Assembly: GCF_002158865.1 (NCBI RefSeq)
Contig: NZ_CP021455.1
Coordinates: 3,782,001 to 3,846,000, forward strand
Source: Comamonas serinivorans
GTDB taxonomy: Bacteria > Pseudomonadota > Gammaproteobacteria > Burkholderiales > Burkholderiaceae_C
DNA length: 64,000 nucleotides
Direction: 5' to 3'
Part shown: positions 8,441 to 17,332 of the stretch, piece after piece
How positions within the stretch are numbered: the first letter of the stretch is position 1
How the letters are laid out: every line of letters starts with the position of its first letter
The notes under the pieces: generated by a model
The model's database searches: none
Told to the model about the DNA's origin: nothing
What the model saw: the letters and a program-made list of their open reading frames with translations, nothing else
Translations under genes and position numbers: made by a program

Positions 8441-9561
8441 TAAGCCACCGCCGCCGAACAGCAATGGTCGATGACCTCGCGCACCACCGCCTCGGGCGCC
8501 GTGCGCAGGCTGGCCTTACCGGGTTCGTCGATCACGATGTAGCGGATTTCGCCGGCCTCGGCCTTTTTGTCCACCTGCATGAGCGACAGGTAACGCCCGG
8601 CGTTGTCGGCCTCGTCCAGCACGGGCGCGCGCGTGGGCAGGCCCGCGGCCGCCACGATGCGCGTCAGGCGTTCGACGAACGCCGCATCCACCCCGCCCAG
8701 GCGTTGCGACAGGTGGGCGGCCATCACCATGCCGCAGCCCACGGCCTCGCCATGCAGCCAGGCGCCGTAGCCCATGCCGGCCTCGATGGCGTGGCCGAAG
8801 GTGTGGCCGAAGTTGAGGATGGCCCGCAGGCCGGCCTCGCGCTCGTCTGCGCCGACCACCTGGGCCTTGATTTCGCAGCTGCGCTGCACGGCATGCGCCA
8901 GAGCCGCGCCATCGAGCGCGCGCAGCGGGCCCATGTTGGCCTCGACCCAGTCGAGCAGGCCGACATCGGCGATGGGGCCGTACTTGATGACCTCGGCCAG
9001 GCCGGCCGACAGCTCGCGCGCGGGCAAGGTGCGCAGCACCTCGAGGTCGCACACCACCAAGCCTGGCTGGTAAAAGGCGCCGATCATGTTCTTGCCCAGC
9101 GGGTGGTTGATAGCCGTCTTGCCGCCCACGGACGAGTCCACCTGTGCCAGCAAGGTGGTGGGCACCTGCACAAAGGGCACACCCCGCATGTAGCAGGCAG
9201 CCGCAAAGCCGGTCATGTCGCCCACCACGCCGCCACCCAGCGCATACAGCACGGCCTTGCGGTCGGCGGCTTGGCCCAGCAGCGCATCGAACACGCGGTT
9301 GAGCGTGGTCCAGTCTTTGTGGGCTTCACCATCGGGCAGCACCACCGTGTGCACCTGGGCGTAGCGCGGCGCCAGCGCCGCCTGCAGCTGTGCCAGGTAC
9401 AGCGGCGCGACCACGTCGTTGGTGACGATCATGGCGCTGGTGCCCTTGGGCGCCTGCTGCCAGGTGGCCGCATCGCCCAGCAGACCGGTGCCGATCGCGA
9501 TGTCGTACCCACGGTCGTCCAGCGCAATGGACACGCGCGCCAAAACCTTGCCAGAAGCCAT
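8440..9561 (-). CDS. aroB: 3-dehydroquinate synthase
   Basis: Converts DAHP to 3-dehydroquinate, the second step of the shikimate pathway; NAD and a divalent metal are required. [15 protein letters not shown] and [19 protein letters not shown] are the NAD and substrate loops, and [11 protein letters not shown] with the metal-binding His is intact. I chose ATG 9561 because the distance to the first conserved strand fits homologues; the frame extends to an in-frame ATG at 9588, which cannot be excluded. Downstream of aroK and upstream of dgt on the same strand. Confidence 0.94.
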   Translation of the reverse strand: MASGKVLARVSIALDDRGYDIAIGTGLLGDAATWQQAPKGTSAMIVTNDVVAPLYLAQLQAALAPRYAQVHTVVLPDGEAHKDWTTLNRVFDALLGQAADRKAVLYALGGGVVGDMTGFAAACYMRGVPFVQVPTTLLAQVDSSVGGKTAINHPLGKNMIGAFYQPGLVVCDLEVLRTLPARELSAGLAEVIKYGPIADVGLLDWVEANMGPLRALDGAALAHAVQRSCEIKAQVVGADEREAGLRAILNFGHTFGHAIEAGMGYGAWLHGEAVGCGMVMAAHLSQRLGGVDAAFVERLTRIVAAAGLPTRAPVLDEADNAGRYLSLMQVDKKAEAGEIRYIVIDEPGKASLRTAPEAVVREVIDHCCSAAVA

Positions 9562-9607
9562 CCTCGCCACTTTCGAATGTGCATGCACCTGAGGTGCTCA
9601 ATGAACG

Positions 9608-9659
9608 GGAGTATGAGCCGATTGTCGTTTCAGTAAAAACGACCGCTGCCACATACTCC
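9608..9659. repeat. 52-bp dyad element, copy 4
   Basis: GGAGTAT/ATACTCC outer arms are perfectly complementary; inner arms TCGTT/AACGA are also complementary, a compensatory change relative to CCGTT/AACGG. It lies between the aroB start and the aroK stop. Confidence 0.85.
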
Positions 9660-9738
9660 GCAAAAGTCTTCAACAGATCCCAAGGGGCGACTGCGGGCAC
9701 ACGCCCGGAGCCACATCCGTCCGCCAGGGCCGCTGGCC

Positions 9739-10248
9739 TCAGGCCAGCATGTCGATCTGCATGAGGATTTTATTCACCAGCATGGCCAGCGACGGCCGCC
9801 CGGTCTCGATCACATAGTGCGCGGTGTCGCGGTACAGCGGATCGCGCTGGGCATAGAGGTCCCTGAGCGCCTGCAGCGGATCGGCCACCTGCAGCAACGG
9901 CCGCTTGGTGTCGTTCTTGAGGCGGCGGTAGAGCTGGTCGGGCGAGGCGCGCAGGTACATCACGACCCCGTGCGACTTGAGCATGTCGCGATTCTCGGGT
10001 CGCAGCACCGAGCCACCGCCCGTGGCCAGCACGCAATCGGCCCCCTGGCAGAGGTCGGCCAGGGTCTGCTGCTCCAGGTCGCGGAAGGCGGCCTCGCCAT
10101 GGGCATCGAAGTACGCCCGGATGGGCATGCCCATGCGCTCTTCGATGACGGCGTCGGAATCGATGAAGGGCTGGTTCAAGCGGCGCGCCAGCTGCCGGCC
10201 CGCCGTCGATTTGCCGCTGCCGGGCATGCCGACCAGGATGACGATCAT
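9739..10248 (-). CDS. aroK: Shikimate kinase
   Basis: Phosphorylates shikimate at the 3-hydroxyl using ATP. The Walker A loop GMPGSGKST lies near residue 8, followed by IDSDAVIEE (shikimate/Mg contact), RDLEQQTL and LATGGGSVL. Starting at ATG 10248 gives 169 residues, the normal size; the frame runs further upstream, but that stretch holds a hairpin and is not conserved. In many betaproteobacteria aroK directly follows pilQ; here a lipoprotein gene lies between. Confidence 0.94.
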   Translation of the reverse strand: MIVILVGMPGSGKSTAGRQLARRLNQPFIDSDAVIEERMGMPIRAYFDAHGEAAFRDLEQQTLADLCQGADCVLATGGGSVLRPENRDMLKSHGVVMYLRASPDQLYRRLKNDTKRPLLQVADPLQALRDLYAQRDPLYRDTAHYVIETGRPSLAMLVNKILMQIDMLA

Positions 10249-10290
10249 GACAAATACCCCCGGGACTGCGCCTGGCAAGCCCACAAACGA

Positions 10291-10317
10291 AACATCCCCG
10301 GCGTGGCCGGGGATGTT
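10291..10317 (-). terminator. Hairpin between lipoprotein gene and aroK
   Basis: A perfect 12-bp stem (AACATCCCCGGC) with a 3-base loop. On the minus strand it is followed by TTCGTTTGT, a weak T-rich tail. It lies after the lipoprotein stop (10406) and before the aroK start (10248), so it probably ends or attenuates pil-operon transcription before aroK. Confidence 0.6.
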
Positions 10318-10405
10318 GGGAATGGTTGAGTGCAGCACATGGCCCGCACTCTAGCAGGTGGTCACGCGGGCTGTATCAGCCACGTGACCACAAGCCCGCT
10401 ACGCG

Positions 10406-11947
10406 TCAAGCAGCTGGCGCCGGCGCAGGCGTGGGTTCCGGCGGCTGCGGGCACACCAGCGGAATCGTGACCACCCGGGTCAAGCTCTGCATGCCCTGGG
10501 TTGCCGTCACCTGGAAGCTGATCGGCTGGCAGCTCTCGTTCACGCTTTCGGTCGGGGTGCCGCTGACCGTGCCTGTGGCCGCATTGCCCGTCAAACCGCG
10601 AGCGGGCAAGCCGCTGAAGCTCCAGGTGATGGGGGTGGATGGCGTGGCGCTCGAAGCCGAGAACACATAGGTGTAGGGCTCACCAGCGGTGCCGCCAGGC
10701 AGCGTGCAGGTGGTGCCCGTGCCGCAGTTCAGCGACAGCGCACGCTCCAGCGAGGTCTGGCCGCTGATCACAAACGACAAGTTGGCCGTCACCGTCACGC
10801 CCGTGGCGTCGGTCACGGTCACCACGAAGGCGTAGGTGCCGGCAGTCGCATTCGGCGTACCGCTGATGAGGCCGTTCGCGCTCATGGTCAAGCCAGCGGG
10901 CAGGCCCACGGCGCTCCAGGTGTACGGCGGCACACCGCCCTCTGCCGTCATGGCGTAGGCGAAGGGGCTGCCATTGGCAGCGGCCAACTCTGGCAACTCT
11001 TCCGGCAGGGCCAGCGGCTCAGAGGCGATCACGTCCACGACCGGCACCACGAGGAGCTGGGTGATCGGATCCTGGATGCCATTGGCCACGTTGTTGTCGG
11101 CACGGTCGGTCGTCATCTCCAGCAGGATGGCGCCGCTGTTCGGGCCGCTGGACAGCGAGATCTGACCCATGCCAGCCAGCGTGCTCAGCTGAACCACGCT
11201 GCCCGACTGGCTGCCCGACAGCAGGCGTGCGCCGATGTACGCGTCGTTGCCCGGGGTCGGGCGGATGCTGACCTGCAGGTTGGCCGCAGCGGGATTGGGC
11301 ACGCTCTGGTTGGCATCGTCGTGCACGCGCGCCTGCAAGCCGATGTTGTTGCGGATGTTGTTGACGTTGTATTGCGAGCCCAGGTAAGAAGGCGCCGCAA
11401 CCGTGGTCTGCACGCTGGCGGGCTTGCCGGTTGCGGCGCCCACGGTGATGGTCTGCGTCGCCGTTTTGACCCTGTTGTCGCGCGGATCGGTAATGGAGCA
11501 GGAGATGACGGCGGTGCCGGCTTGATCACCCGCGTGAAAGTGGAAAGACGCCCCACCCGAGTTGGAGTCCAGTGAGATGTTGCGATAGGCCAGCGGCAAG
11601 CCCGTTTCATCATCTTCGTGGTCTTCGTCACCGTCCAGGTAATACAGCGCGCCCGTATCCAAGCCGCTGGACACGTTGCAGGAGAAAGCCCCCTCGGTGT
11701 TCACGATGGCGTCATTCCCCTCCTTGGCCGACACATAGAGCGTTGTGGTGTAGGGGGCGTAGGCACCAATCCCTGCCAACTCATTGGCAATGTTGATCGG
11801 CAGCGTTGTGCGCGCCGCGGTCAGCTCAATGCTGTACTCCAGCGTGGTGGAGCCCGAACTGCCACCCCCACCTCCACACCCCACCAACACGGCAGCCGCC
11901 GTGGCGCTGGCGACTGCCAAGCCGGTTCTCATCCAATTCATCGTCAT
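10406..11947 (-). CDS. Predicted lipoprotein with Ig-like (putative Ig, He_PIG-type) repeats
   Basis: A 513-residue secreted lipoprotein. The signal peptide ends in the lipobox LVGC (Cys24), followed by a Gly/Ser linker. Two later segments with the pattern GLPAGLTMSANGLISGTP and WSFSGLPARGLTGN are the putative-Ig fold typical of bacterial surface proteins; the C-terminus ends in a Pro/Ala-rich tail. The start has AAAGG seven bases upstream. It lies 17 bp after pilQ on the same strand, so is probably transcribed with the pilus operon. A role in pilus assembly or surface adhesion is inferred from position only. Confidence 0.75.
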   Translation of the reverse strand: MTMNWMRTGLAVASATAAAVLVGCGGGGGSSGSTTLEYSIELTAARTTLPINIANELAGIGAYAPYTTTLYVSAKEGNDAIVNTEGAFSCNVSSGLDTGALYYLDGDEDHEDDETGLPLAYRNISLDSNSGGASFHFHAGDQAGTAVISCSITDPRDNRVKTATQTITVGAATGKPASVQTTVAAPSYLGSQYNVNNIRNNIGLQARVHDDANQSVPNPAAANLQVSIRPTPGNDAYIGARLLSGSQSGSVVQLSTLAGMGQISLSSGPNSGAILLEMTTDRADNNVANGIQDPITQLLVVPVVDVIASEPLALPEELPELAAANGSPFAYAMTAEGGVPPYTWSAVGLPAGLTMSANGLISGTPNATAGTYAFVVTVTDATGVTVTANLSFVISGQTSLERALSLNCGTGTTCTLPGGTAGEPYTYVFSASSATPSTPITWSFSGLPARGLTGNAATGTVSGTPTESVNESCQPISFQVTATQGMQSLTRVVTIPLVCPQPPEPTPAPAPAA

Positions 11948-11964
11948 GATTCACCTTTCTCTGT

Positions 11965-14130
11965 TCAACGGATGGCTGTCCGATCGCTGATCACCTTGGG
12001 CGTGAGGAAGATCAGCATTTCTTGCTTGTCCACGGTGCGCGTCTTGCTCTTGAAGAGGTTGCCCAGCACCGGAATGTCACCCAGCAGCGGCACCTTCTCC
12101 ACGTCCTCCTGCTCGGTCAGCGAGAAGATGCCCCCGATGACCACCGTGCCGCCGTTCTCGATCAGCACCTGCGTCTGGACGTGCTTGGTGTTGATGGCAT
12201 AACCGGCTGGCGTCACCTGCCCCACAGTGTCCTTGTTGACGTCCACGTCCAGGATGATGTTGCCCTCGGGCGTGATCTGAGGCGTCACCTCCAGCTTGAG
12301 GTTGGCCTTGCGGAAGGAAATCGAGGTGGCGCCGCTGGAGGTCGCTTCTTGATACGGGAGTTCCGTGCCTTGTTCAATCAGCGCTTTGGTCTGGTCGGCC
12401 GTGATGACACGCGGGCTGGACACCACCTTGCCTTTGCCATCGGCTTCCAGCGCCGAAATTTCCAGGTTCAAAAAGCGGTTGGCCGAGGGACTGAACAGCG
12501 TCAAGGCCAGGCGCGCAGGATCACTGCGCCCCTGCAAAGCGGCAGGCAGGTTGAAGAATGAACTCGTGTTGGTGTTCAACGCATCCGCCAGATCAGCCTG
12601 AGCAATCTGCCCCGTTTGCCCCGACACGGCGTCGTACGAACCACCGAAGCTGATGCGGCCATTGTTGTTGCCGTAGCCCGCATCCCCACCACGTACGCCC
12701 CGTAGGTCAACGCCACCCAAACGTACCCCCAGGGAACGCCCCCAGGTGTCGGTCGCCTCGACGATGCGGGCCTCGATCAACACCTGTCGAACCGGGATGT
12801 CCAACTTGCTGATGAGTTCCTGCACCTTGTTCAGGATGGATCCCACATCGGTCACGAACAACTGGTTGGTGCGCGGTTCGGTGATGACGGTGCCGCGCTC
12901 ACTGAGGAAGCGGTTCATCCGGCCGGTGCCGCCGCCACCCCCACCGCCGCCACTGCCTGAATCCTTCAGCTGTTTGGCGATGTCTGCAGCCTTGGCATAG
13001 TTCAGCTGAAACGCCTGGGTGCGAAGGGGCTCCAAACCTTCAACCGCCGCCATGTCTTCAAGTTCTTTTTTCTCCTTGGCGGCGATTTCTTCTTTGGGGG
13101 CGATCATCAGGACGTTGCCCGATTTCTTCATGCCCAGGCCCTTGGCCTGCAAAATGATGTCCAGGGCCTGATCCCAAGGCACGTCTTTCAGCCGCAGCGT
13201 CACGGCGCCCGTCACGGTGTCCGACGTCACGATGTTGAAATTCGTGAAATCGGCGATGACCTGCAGCAGCGCACGAATCTCGATGTTCTGGAAGTTCAGC
13301 GACAGCTTCTCGCCGTTGTAGCCCACGCCCGCGGTGAGCTTGTCATGGGACACCTTCTGTTGGCGGACTTCGATCACGAACTGGTTGTCGCTCTGGTACG
13401 CCGAATGCTCCCACAGCCCCCGCGGTTCGATCACCATGCGAACCCGATCACCCGCCACCTGGGTGGTGGTCACCCGATCAACCGGCGTTCCGAAGTCGGT
13501 GACGTCGAAGCGGCGGCGCAAACCTTCGGGCAGTCGGGAGTTTTGAAACTCCACCACCAGCTCGTTGCCACGTCGCTGGATGTCCACCCCCACCTTGTCA
13601 TTGGCCAGATCCACGATCACCCGACCCGCGTTGTCCGCCGTGCGTCGAAAGTCAACGCCTCGCAGACCTTGTGCAGTGGAGTTGTGATCCTCCGAAAAAT
13701 TGCTGGCCGTGACCGCGGGCGGTGTGGCCGTCGCCGCAGGCTCCAGCGTGACATACACCGATCTCCCGGCCACGCTGGTTTGGTATGCAGCGTACCGCTT
13801 CAGGTTGAGGATGACACGCGTGCGCTGACCACTTTGGGCCACCTGGTACGAGCGCAGGTTGCCGGTGTTGAGGTCCTGAGCGGCAACCGGCATGTCGCTG
13901 GTCACGTCTTGAAAGTCAAATGCAATCCGCGGTGGGCTTTGAACCCCGAAGGTCCGCGGTTGGTCTGCAAAAGGCTCCTTGAAATCGATGCGAACGACTT
14001 CGCGCCCCCCTTGAATCATGGAAGAAATCGCTTCGATGTGATTCTGCGCAAACGCCCAGGCAGGAAGCAGAACGGCCGTCGTCACCGCCAAGGCGGAGAG
14101 CCGAATGCCGCGCAGCAGACGATGATCCAT
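11965..14130 (-). CDS. pilQ: Type IV pilus secretin PilQ
   Basis: Outer-membrane secretin through which the type IV pilus exits. ATG 14130 with AGGAG upstream gives 721 residues, beginning with a signal peptide ending AWAFAQ. Two AMIN domains (about residues 30-240) bind peptidoglycan; then come a secretin/TonB short domain, N-domains with a run of eight Gly near residue 400, and the C-terminal secretin barrel including VPLLGDIPVLGNLF. The upstream frame to 14211 overlaps pilP and is rejected. The ATG lies 1 bp after the pilP stop. Confidence 0.95.
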   Translation of the reverse strand: MDHRLLRGIRLSALAVTTAVLLPAWAFAQNHIEAISSMIQGGREVVRIDFKEPFADQPRTFGVQSPPRIAFDFQDVTSDMPVAAQDLNTGNLRSYQVAQSGQRTRVILNLKRYAAYQTSVAGRSVYVTLEPAATATPPAVTASNFSEDHNSTAQGLRGVDFRRTADNAGRVIVDLANDKVGVDIQRRGNELVVEFQNSRLPEGLRRRFDVTDFGTPVDRVTTTQVAGDRVRMVIEPRGLWEHSAYQSDNQFVIEVRQQKVSHDKLTAGVGYNGEKLSLNFQNIEIRALLQVIADFTNFNIVTSDTVTGAVTLRLKDVPWDQALDIILQAKGLGMKKSGNVLMIAPKEEIAAKEKKELEDMAAVEGLEPLRTQAFQLNYAKAADIAKQLKDSGSGGGGGGGGTGRMNRFLSERGTVITEPRTNQLFVTDVGSILNKVQELISKLDIPVRQVLIEARIVEATDTWGRSLGVRLGGVDLRGVRGGDAGYGNNNGRISFGGSYDAVSGQTGQIAQADLADALNTNTSSFFNLPAALQGRSDPARLALTLFSPSANRFLNLEISALEADGKGKVVSSPRVITADQTKALIEQGTELPYQEATSSGATSISFRKANLKLEVTPQITPEGNIILDVDVNKDTVGQVTPAGYAINTKHVQTQVLIENGGTVVIGGIFSLTEQEDVEKVPLLGDIPVLGNLFKSKTRTVDKQEMLIFLTPKVISDRTAIR

Positions 14131-14131
14131 G

Positions 14132-14695
14132 TTATTTCTCCTGAAGTTCCAAAGCGGTTGAACGCTCGATCCATTCACCCGCGGCATCCTGAACAATTTC
14201 CCGTAGCACAATCTTCTGATCGTCCACCGACTTGACCAGACCGTAGTTCTGCCCCATGTAGTTGCCGGGAACGACCTGATAAAGCAGGTTGTTCACCTTG
14301 ACCAAGCCGACCAGCCGCCCGCCTTTTTGCAAACTGCCCACCATCGCCATGGTGTCCAGGGCATAGGCCTCCAAGGGTTGTTTGCGCCGGTTTTGCTCCA
14401 ATTCAGCCAAGGCACTGTTGGGAGAACGCCGGTCGGCCAACATGACCATCATGAGTTTGCGAGCATCAAATGGGTCAATGTGCGCCGAGCTCAGATAACT
14501 CTCGGGCACAAATTGCTTGGGCTCGGCGATCGGCTTCACATTGGGTTTGATCGTCTTGCGTTGCTGGTCCATCCATGCGCGCAATTCGCCTTGATCACTG
14601 CTGCAGCCATGCAGCAAAACCGCAAACCCCAGCCAGCCCGCCCACCGCAGCCATCGTCCGCGGATGACGCCATCAAGTATGTTGACTGTCTTCAT
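14132..14695 (-). CDS. pilP: Type IV pilus assembly lipoprotein PilP
   Basis: A 187-residue inner-membrane-anchored lipoprotein that links PilMNO to the PilQ secretin. The signal peptide ends in the lipobox LLHGC (Cys31). The C-terminal beta-domain shows MVGSLQKGGRLVGLVK and VVPGNYMGQNYG, the PilP homology region. Between pilO (4 bp) and pilQ (1 bp) on the same strand. Confidence 0.94.
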   Translation of the reverse strand: MKTVNILDGVIRGRWLRWAGWLGFAVLLHGCSSDQGELRAWMDQQRKTIKPNVKPIAEPKQFVPESYLSSAHIDPFDARKLMMVMLADRRSPNSALAELEQNRRKQPLEAYALDTMAMVGSLQKGGRLVGLVKVNNLLYQVVPGNYMGQNYGLVKSVDDQKIVLREIVQDAAGEWIERSTALELQEK

Positions 14696-14699
14696 GGCT

Positions 14700-15380
14700 T
14701 CACTTTTTCTTGGCTTTCGCCGCTTCTGCTTTTCGCTTGGCGGCCTGCTCGGCTTGTTCCTCAGCCGTCAGATAACGAAAGGTCTTCACCAAAGAATTCA
14801 TGACCAGATCGCCGTCCTTGTTGGGCTCAATGGCCACGTTGTTCAAGGTCACGATGCGCGAAAGGTTGGCAATGTCGGCCATGAACTCGCCCATGTCATG
14901 AAACTTGCCGTTCACCCGCACAGCAATGGGCAATTCGACGTAGTAATCGCGCGCCACCTCTGCCCCAGGCTTGAAAAGCTCAAACTTCAAGGCGCGGCCA
15001 ACCCCTGCCTGGTTGACATCCAGCAGCAGCGCGTCCATTTCAGCTTTTCCTGGCAGCTGTTTTTCCAGCAGGAAAACATACTGCTGGACCTGTTCGCGCT
15101 GTTTGAGCAAGGCCTCGAGGTTGATGGCCTTGCGCAGTTTGTCGGTGTACTGGGTTTTCAGCGTCGCCTCTTGTGCAATGGCCGCATCCCACTCTTCCTT
15201 GACACCCTTCAACCACACGAACCACAGTGCCACCAAGACCAACAACGCCAGCCCCGTCAACAGCAGCGCTTTGGGCGCGGAGGGCCATGCGGCCGGATTG
15301 GAGGTATCCAGGTTTCTGAATTGATTGGCAAATCGATTCAGATCGATGTTTGGCTTCTTGATTTTTTTCACTTTAGCCAT
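14700..15380 (-). CDS. pilO: Type IV pilus inner-membrane protein PilO
   Basis: A 226-residue bitopic protein: basic cytoplasmic N-terminus, one TM segment (about 38-57, LLLTGLALLVLVALWFVWL), a coiled coil (about 60-110) and a periplasmic ferredoxin-like domain. It pairs with PilN in the alignment subcomplex. The C-terminus is a Lys/Ala/Glu-rich tail ending KAKKK. Its start overlaps the pilN stop by 8 bp. Confidence 0.94.
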   Translation of the reverse strand: MAKVKKIKKPNIDLNRFANQFRNLDTSNPAAWPSAPKALLLTGLALLVLVALWFVWLKGVKEEWDAAIAQEATLKTQYTDKLRKAINLEALLKQREQVQQYVFLLEKQLPGKAEMDALLLDVNQAGVGRALKFELFKPGAEVARDYYVELPIAVRVNGKFHDMGEFMADIANLSRIVTLNNVAIEPNKDGDLVMNSLVKTFRYLTAEEQAEQAAKRKAEAAKAKKK

Positions 15381-15990
15381 TTTTCACCCCTGCCGAAGCG
15401 GCGCCCTTGGGGTCATCGGCCTTTTCTGATGCTGGCCTCTGAATCAGTGCGCGGACTGTGAATTTGAATGCGGGGCGCTGTTCAGTTTTGCTGATGTTGA
15501 TCTTGTCCGCCACGATTTCGATGAGCTGGGGTTTGACCAGGGTCTTGCTTTCCGTGTTCAAGCGGCGCAGCAATTCCGACACGCGCTCATTGGATTGCGC
15601 CATGCCCGACATCGTGATGGCCATGCCTTCTTGTTTCAGGGACCGCAGGTACAGGCCTTCGGGCGCATAGGCCACCAGCTCATTGATCATTTGCACGGGC
15701 AGGTTGCGATCGGCCTGCAGGTCCTCCACGGCCTTCTGGCGCTCGATCAAGGCCTGGATTTCGGCCTCAAGCCCCGCCACGTCCTTGATGGTTTCGTCCA
15801 GTTTGGTGTTTTCTGTTTTCAGAAACTGGTTGCGCTGCGCCTGATCGGCCAGTTGCGACTGCAGCCACAGGTAACCCAGAAAAGCCAGCGCCACACCCGC
15901 CAAAATGGCCGCGAACATCGCGACGTTGAAATCGCGTTTGCGGCGAAGCTTGGCCGCTTCGCGATGTGGGAGGAGGTTGATCAAGATCAT
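15373..15990 (-). CDS. pilN: Type IV pilus inner-membrane protein PilN
   Basis: A 205-residue bitopic protein. The cytoplasmic N-terminal MILINLLPHRE is the conserved peptide that docks in PilM. One TM helix (about 24-44) is followed by a coiled coil and a periplasmic domain. ATG 15990 was chosen because the INLLPHR motif must be near the terminus; it overlaps the pilM stop by 4 bp (ATGA). The frame extends 10 codons further, without a better start. Confidence 0.94.
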   Translation of the reverse strand: MILINLLPHREAAKLRRKRDFNVAMFAAILAGVALAFLGYLWLQSQLADQAQRNQFLKTENTKLDETIKDVAGLEAEIQALIERQKAVEDLQADRNLPVQMINELVAYAPEGLYLRSLKQEGMAITMSGMAQSNERVSELLRRLNTESKTLVKPQLIEIVADKINISKTEQRPAFKFTVRALIQRPASEKADDPKGAASAGVKNG

Positions 15991-17066
15991 TTCAGGAACC
16001 TCCGCATGGCCAAGCCGCACGCCGTCAAGTAGGAGGGTGCTTCCTTGGCCAATTTGGGCTCGCGCACGGTCCGCCCCATGGTCATCCCGTCAAATGGGTT
16101 GGTCACGTTGCAGGCAAATCCCGTGTGCTCGGTCACCACGTTCGCGATGCCCGACATGCACGCGCCTCCGCCGGCCAAGAAGATGTAATCCACCTTGTTG
16201 TACGGGGTGCTCGTGAAGAAGAACTGCAGGGCGCGTCCCACTTCCTGCGCGGTGCTGTCCATGAACGGCTTCAACACCGTTGCCGTGTAATCGTCGGGCA
16301 ACTCGTTGTTGCGCTTCTTTTGTTCGGCTTCGTCGTGGGAAAAGCCATATTGGCGAACGATCAGCTGCGTCAGCTGCGAACCGCCAAACACCTGATCACG
16401 CTCATACAGCAGCTCGCCGTTGCGGATGGCCTGCATGGACATGTTGTTGGCCCCCAGCTCGAACAGGGCGATCACCACGTCCGCCCCTTTGCCGGGCAGT
16501 CGGCTGATGAGCCGCTCGGCCGCCAAACGCGAGGCCAGGTTCTCGATGTCGACCACCACGGGCTTCAGGCCAGCCGCCTCGGCAAGCGCCTGGCGATCCT
16601 GGACCTTCTCCTTGCGCGCCGCAGCCAGCACCACATCCACGTCGCCAATGGAGTTCGCGCTGGGGCCGGTCACGCAAAAGTCCAGGCTGACCTCGTCCAT
16701 CGAAAACGGGATGTATTGGTTGGCCTCGGACTCGACCTGCGCCTCCATCTCCAGCTCGGACAGGCCATCCGGCAGCACAATCTTCTTGGTGATCACCACC
16801 GACGCGGGCAAGGCCAGGGCCGCCTCCTTGGTCCGCGTGCCGCTTTTCTTGACCACGCGCCGGACCGCTTCGGCCACACCGTCCAGGTTCTCGATGTTGC
16901 CGTCGGTGATCCAGCCCGGCTCCAGCAGCTCCATGGCACATCGGTCCACACTGAGGCGCCCGCCGCTGGCCTGGCTGAGCTCGACCAGTTTGACACTGGA
17001 AGCACTGACATCGATGCCCACCAGGGAAGGCGCTCCCCGGCCAAACAGTGAATTCAAAGCTACCAA
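15987..17066 (-). CDS. pilM: Type IV pilus ATPase-like protein PilM
   Basis: A cytoplasmic actin-like (FtsA-fold) protein that binds ATP and PilN. VGIDVSASSVKLVELS near the N-terminus is the phosphate-1 loop; FLAGGGACMSG near the C-terminus is the adenosine motif. There is no ATG near the conserved N-terminus: a TTG at 17066 has GGGGG five bases upstream and gives 359 residues, while a TTG at 17078 has no such site. It is the first gene of pilMNOPQ and diverges from mrcA across a 266-bp region. Confidence 0.93.
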   Translation of the reverse strand: MVALNSLFGRGAPSLVGIDVSASSVKLVELSQASGGRLSVDRCAMELLEPGWITDGNIENLDGVAEAVRRVVKKSGTRTKEAALALPASVVITKKIVLPDGLSELEMEAQVESEANQYIPFSMDEVSLDFCVTGPSANSIGDVDVVLAAARKEKVQDRQALAEAAGLKPVVVDIENLASRLAAERLISRLPGKGADVVIALFELGANNMSMQAIRNGELLYERDQVFGGSQLTQLIVRQYGFSHDEAEQKKRNNELPDDYTATVLKPFMDSTAQEVGRALQFFFTSTPYNKVDYIFLAGGGACMSGIANVVTEHTGFACNVTNPFDGMTMGRTVREPKLAKEAPSYLTACGLAMRRFLK

Positions 17067-17300
17067 CTTGGCCCCCAAATGTTACAAACTTAGCGTTTTA
17101 GAAACGTTGCCTTACGCTCGATGCTAAAGCAATGCCTCTGCGATTTGATCGCTTTCCCCAGCCAAGGCCGATGATCGTTGTCAAAAGCACACGTCATTGG
17201 TCACGCGCTCGTACGATTTGATGCAAATTCACGGAGAGATGCAACAAGTCGAAACACTAACAGGTTCTCCCGATCCCACCGACGGTTTGGGCCAGTTTTT

Positions 17301-17306
17301 TATAAT
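17301..17306 (+). promoter_or_regulatory. Probable -10 box of mrcA
   Basis: A consensus TATAAT inside a T-rich run, 26 bp before the mrcA ATG. No good -35 hexamer is seen 16-18 bp upstream, so it may be activator dependent. The rest of the pilM-mrcA gap (17067-17332) is AT-rich compared with neighbours and should hold the pilM promoter too. Confidence 0.5.
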
Positions 17307-17332
17307 TTCCCACCCTCTCAGCGTGATTTTTT

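Noticed and set aside
10477..17078. 52-bp element inside the pilus operon
   Set aside because: I scanned the short gaps between pil genes and found no GTAT/ATAC pair at the required spacing.
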